A DNA stretch of 64,000 nucleotides, taken from positions 1-64,000 of the forward strand of contig CAYJAJ010000006.1 of assembly GCA_964368495.1 (NCBI GenBank). The letters run 5' to 3'. Below the pieces are notes generated by a model, which saw nothing but the letters and a program-made list of their open reading frames with translations, was not told the DNA's origin and searched no databases. The DNA comes from CALVGQ01 sp964368495. GTDB taxonomy: Bacteria; Bacillota_I; Bacilli_A; Erysipelotrichales; Erysipelotrichaceae. The translations under genes and the position numbers were made by a program. Positions 61,439 to 64,000 of the stretch are shown in pieces (the first letter of the stretch is position 1; each line of letters begins with the position of its first letter).

Positions 61439-62504
61439 AATATACTTACTGGTTTTATTGATGATGCTTACTGCATGTAGTAAATCAGATTCTGTGGTTG
61501 ATTCAACTTCAGAAGTGATTGAGTCGTTTGTTGAAGGAGAATATTCAATTTTGATGCCTTACGAATTAAGCGAAGCGCGTTATTGGCATGGAAATGCTTT
61601 GTCAAAATTTGATTCTGTCGAAGTAGAAAAAGGTTTAAATCGACGAACTCAAGAATTCTTTTCAACAAGTGATTATGTTCAAAGTGCTGGGCTGTTGCTT
61701 GATGCTGACAGTATACAAATGTTACAACGAAGAGAAAGTGCAGATTATGCTTATGCACTAAATCCTTCATTAGGTGATTTTAGTATTAATGATGCAATTA
61801 CAGTTGAAAGTCCATACATTGTATACGATGTAATTGAAGTCAATTATTATCATAAAGATGATTTAGACACACTTGCTGGAATTGGGTTGACAATACTTAT
61901 GAATTCAGATGTGAGTGCTTCTTCTGATTCGCAAAGTACTATAGAGATTCCAAAAGATCGTTTATATACTTTTGGTAGTAATGCAGGAAGAAAGTTAGAA
62001 AGTTACATTAGACAGCTTGAGGGAGTCTCTTTTGACTGTCCTATATATATCGGATTGTATTCCTCTGCTGCAAGTGACTCGAGTGTTCCAGGTGTATACA
62101 TTGGCGAAGCATTTTTTGAAGATAGAAGTGGTCAATTTAGTGAAATACATGAAGAGTGGGCATTGTTTCCAAGTTCTTTAGCAGAGTCAATGGATGCAAC
62201 AACGTATTCGCAGTTTGTTTCAATAAAAAATGAAATTGCTGATTTTTTACCTGAGAATGTGGATATTATTGGATTAGGAAGATTTGAAGATGATCAACTT
62301 CAAGATTTAAAAATTGATATTAATGTACAAGCAAAAACGTACAATGAAATCAATGCACTTGCACAACTTGTATCCAAGTTGTGTGATACAATTGATTCTA
62401 CTTCAATCAATTTGTCGATTGATATTAAAATGTTTGATACTACATATTTTACATTAATTAGAAAAGAAGGGGAAAGTGAAATATCAATACATGATATTAG
62501 CTAG
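61425..62504 (+). CDS. CamS-family sex-pheromone-type lipoprotein
   Basis: This 359-residue lipoprotein has signal MKTIRIYLLVLLMMLTAC with lipobox Cys at 18. The CamS core is recognisable: FVEGEYSILMPYELSEARYW, DADSIQMLQRRESADYAYAL and NPSLGD, VYDVIEVNYYHKDDLDTLAG and PIYIGLYSSAASDSSVPGVY. The start is TTG 61425, which overlaps ligA by 14 nt and lies 6 nt after GAGGTGA. The gene order ligA-camS-gatCAB is conserved in Firmicutes. In staphylococci the signal peptide fragment acts as a pheromone. That role here is only inferred. Confidence 0.88.
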   Translation: MKTIRIYLLVLLMMLTACSKSDSVVDSTSEVIESFVEGEYSILMPYELSEARYWHGNALSKFDSVEVEKGLNRRTQEFFSTSDYVQSAGLLLDADSIQMLQRRESADYAYALNPSLGDFSINDAITVESPYIVYDVIEVNYYHKDDLDTLAGIGLTILMNSDVSASSDSQSTIEIPKDRLYTFGSNAGRKLESYIRQLEGVSFDCPIYIGLYSSAASDSSVPGVYIGEAFFEDRSGQFSEIHEEWALFPSSLAESMDATTYSQFVSIKNEIADFLPENVDIIGLGRFEDDQLQDLKIDINVQAKTYNEINALAQLVSKLCDTIDSTSINLSIDIKMFDTTYFTLIRKEGESEISIHDIS

Positions 62505-62512
62505 GAGATAGT

Positions 62513-62803
62513 ATGGAAAAAGATTTAGAATATTTTAAAAAATTAGGAAAAAACTTAATGTTTGACTTAACGGATGAAGAGGCTGAAAACATTCAAAAAG
62601 AATTTGATGTTTTACTACAGCAATTGTCATTGTTAGAGGATATAGATACTTCAGATGTTGAAGAAATGATTTATCCTTTTGAACAAGATACAACATTTTT
62701 GCGTGAAGATGTAATAAATCAAACAGTGAATCAAGAAGAGGCATTAAGCAACGTTAGTAATAGTAAACAAGGACATTTTGTAGTTCCTAGGGTGGTAAAA
62801 TAA
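62513..62803 (+). CDS. gatC: Glutamyl-tRNA(Gln) amidotransferase subunit C
   Basis: This 96-residue subunit stabilises GatA. Family features are YFKKLGKNLMFDLTDEEAEN near the start, the helix FDVLLQQLSLLEDIDTSDVE and the C-terminal LREDVINQTVNQEEALSNVS then KQGHFVVPRVV. It lies 8 nt after camS and its stop codon directly abuts the gatA ATG. Together with GatA and GatB it converts Glu-tRNA(Gln) to Gln-tRNA(Gln). Confidence 0.95.
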   Translation: MEKDLEYFKKLGKNLMFDLTDEEAENIQKEFDVLLQQLSLLEDIDTSDVEEMIYPFEQDTTFLREDVINQTVNQEEALSNVSNSKQGHFVVPRVVK

Positions 62804-64000
62804 ATGACAATTACAGAACTTTTAAAAAATAAAAACAACGTTAATGCAGTAGTAAGCAATGCTGTTAAAAAGGCAGTTGATTCGCAAAGTGAATTAAATG
62901 CAGTTGTGACTTTTGTGAATCCACAATCACAAATTGAGAACCTTAAAGGCAAGGAAAATGGATTAATGTATGGAGTACCTATTGTTTTAAAAGACAATGT
63001 TTGTACAAAAGGAATTAAAACTACGGCTTCGAGTAAAATATTAGAAAACTACATTCCAATATATAATGCACATATTGTAGATAAACTTGAAGAAGCTGGA
63101 GCTGTTGTAATTGCAAAATCTTCTTTGGATGAATTAGCTATGGGTGGCTCAAATTTAACTGCTGCAACGGGTGCTGTTAAAAATCCATATGATACAACTA
63201 GAATGGCTGGAGGAAGTAGTGGGGGAAGTGCTGCACTTGTTGCAGCAAATGTTGTACCAATGGCTATTGGCTCAGATACAGGAGATTCAGTAAGAAAGCC
63301 TGCAAGTTTTTGCGGTGTAGTTGGATTTAAACCAACTTATGGACGAATTTCAAGATATGGGATAATTCCGTATTCTTCAAGCTTAGATCATGTTGGATTT
63401 TTTACTAGAAGCATTGAAGATGCTGCAATTACATTAGAAGTGCTTGCAGGGCGTGATGATCGCGATATGACAAGTAGTTATGAACCGGTTTTACATTATA
63501 TTGATTACCTTAATCATGATATAAAGGGTAAACGTATTGCGGTATTAAAAAATGTACTTGATTCGTGTAATAATGAACAAACTATTGAAATGTTTAATGA
63601 TTTGATTTTTAAGTTAAAAGAAAAAGGTGCAGAAGTAATTGAAGTTTCATTAGACGAAAAATTAATGAAAGCATTGTTGCCTACATATTATATAATTTCA
63701 AATTGCGAAGCTACTGCTAATCATTCAAATCTTGATGGAATTCGTTATGGTAATCGACAAAGTGGTGAAACTTCTGAAGATATAATGACAAATACACGTA
63801 CTTGTGGTTTTGGATTACAAGTTAAAAAGCGTTTTGTGATTGGTAGTTATGGACTGTTTGTTGAAAATCAAGATAAATTATTTAGACAAGCTCAACGTGT
63901 TCGTCGACTTATAGTAAATGACTTAAAAGAAGCGCTTAAAGATGTTGATGCAATTATATCTCCTGCAACAAATGGTGTTGCTCCAAAACTAGACGATGTA
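62804..64000 (+). CDS. gatA: Glutamyl-tRNA(Gln) amidotransferase subunit A, cut by the window end
   Basis: The first 399 codons are present and the rest continues past the window. It is the amidase subunit with a Ser-cisSer-Lys triad: Lys in YGVPIVLKDNVCTKG, the central MAGGSSGGSAALVAANVV, and GSDTGDSVRKPASFCGVVGF. The last normally reads DTGGSIRQPASFCG, so Gly-Gly-Ser is changed to Gly-Asp-Ser next to the nucleophile, an odd but conservative-looking change. It starts right after the gatC stop. A GGGTGG site at 62790-62795 lies upstream. Confidence 0.95.
   Translation, partial: MTITELLKNKNNVNAVVSNAVKKAVDSQSELNAVVTFVNPQSQIENLKGKENGLMYGVPIVLKDNVCTKGIKTTASSKILENYIPIYNAHIVDKLEEAGAVVIAKSSLDELAMGGSNLTAATGAVKNPYDTTRMAGGSSGGSAALVAANVVPMAIGSDTGDSVRKPASFCGVVGFKPTYGRISRYGIIPYSSSLDHVGFFTRSIEDAAITLEVLAGRDDRDMTSSYEPVLHYIDYLNHDIKGKRIAVLKNVLDSCNNEQTIEMFNDLIFKLKEKGAEVIEVSLDEKLMKALLPTYYIISNCEATANHSNLDGIRYGNRQSGETSEDIMTNTRTCGFGLQVKKRFVIGSYGLFVENQDKLFRQAQRVRRLIVNDLKEALKDVDAIISPATNGVAPKLDDV

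Overview
The window is AT-rich DNA from a low-GC Gram-positive bacterium (Bacillota). The best guess is an anaerobic or fermentative, possibly spore-forming member of the Erysipelotrichia or a neighbouring lineage. The reasons are Firmicute-type replication genes (DnaB/DnaI helicase loading next to polA, mutM and coaE), a ligA-camS-gatCA block, GlpP-type glycerol control, an orphan PASTA protein, HtrA, and a remnant of the Bacillus spoIIB-radC-mreCD-spoIVFAB neighbourhood. TGA is used as a normal stop. A run of exactly 100 N (53137-53236) inside an Asp-rich repeat shows that this is a draft or metagenome assembly. No tRNA, rRNA, insertion sequence, prophage or CRISPR array was seen.

Layout: 1-2790 holds a purine permease and a GMP synthetase whose glutaminase domain is degenerate. 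2936-3185 is a self-contained small transcription unit (promoter, hairpin, 26-codon ORF, 15-bp long-range pairing, terminator) ahead of a GNAT acetyltransferase. 3794-6677 is a polyphosphate-polymerase-like (VTC), DUF4956 and surface carbohydrate-binding lipoprotein operon. 6949-11273 is a four-gene operon of immunity-type families (DUF4261, TPR/SUFU, SUFU, DUF4272) with no recognisable toxin. 11501-17863 holds a Gfo/Idh oxidoreductase and the glycerol regulon (glpP, glpK, and an anaerobic-type glycerol-3-phosphate dehydrogenase set ending in DUF1667).

17969-31095 carries, from left to right, a PASTA-repeat membrane protein on the minus strand, tex, tandem paralogous amidohydrolases, a lipoprotein with rimO, a cytidylate-kinase-like protein, a ROK kinase with an M29 aminopeptidase, and a DUF2779 nuclease-like protein. 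31145-38229 holds a metallophosphoesterase, an MFS transporter, a HAD phosphatase, htrA, a COG2509 flavoprotein and nagA. 38353-43001 is the shape and sporulation block: a SpoIIB-like SPOR protein, radC (apparently with an ATA start), mreC, mreD and a SpoIVFA/SpoIVFB-like pair. The mreB, minC and minD genes that sit there in Bacillus are missing.

43094-52744 holds a ZnuA-like lipoprotein without its metal ligands, then polA-mutM-coaE-dnaB-dnaI and pfkA-pyk. 52858-54970 (minus) is an ECF sigma factor with an RsgI-like anti-sigma protein that ends in a long Asp/Asn repeat. 55213-59266 holds a membrane-anchored unknown protein and a large secreted glucosaminidase. 59447-64000 is ligA-camS-gatC-gatA, with gatA cut by the window edge.

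The most unusual signal is a composite promoter and ribosome-binding element seen at five genes. A TATAAT or TACAAT -10 box lies exactly 16 nt before the ATG, with GGTGA(T/G) 3-4 nt before the ATG. If transcription starts about 7 nt after the -10 box, the mRNA would begin at or next to GGUGAU, giving a leader of about 10 nt that is essentially the distal half of a Shine-Dalgarno sequence.
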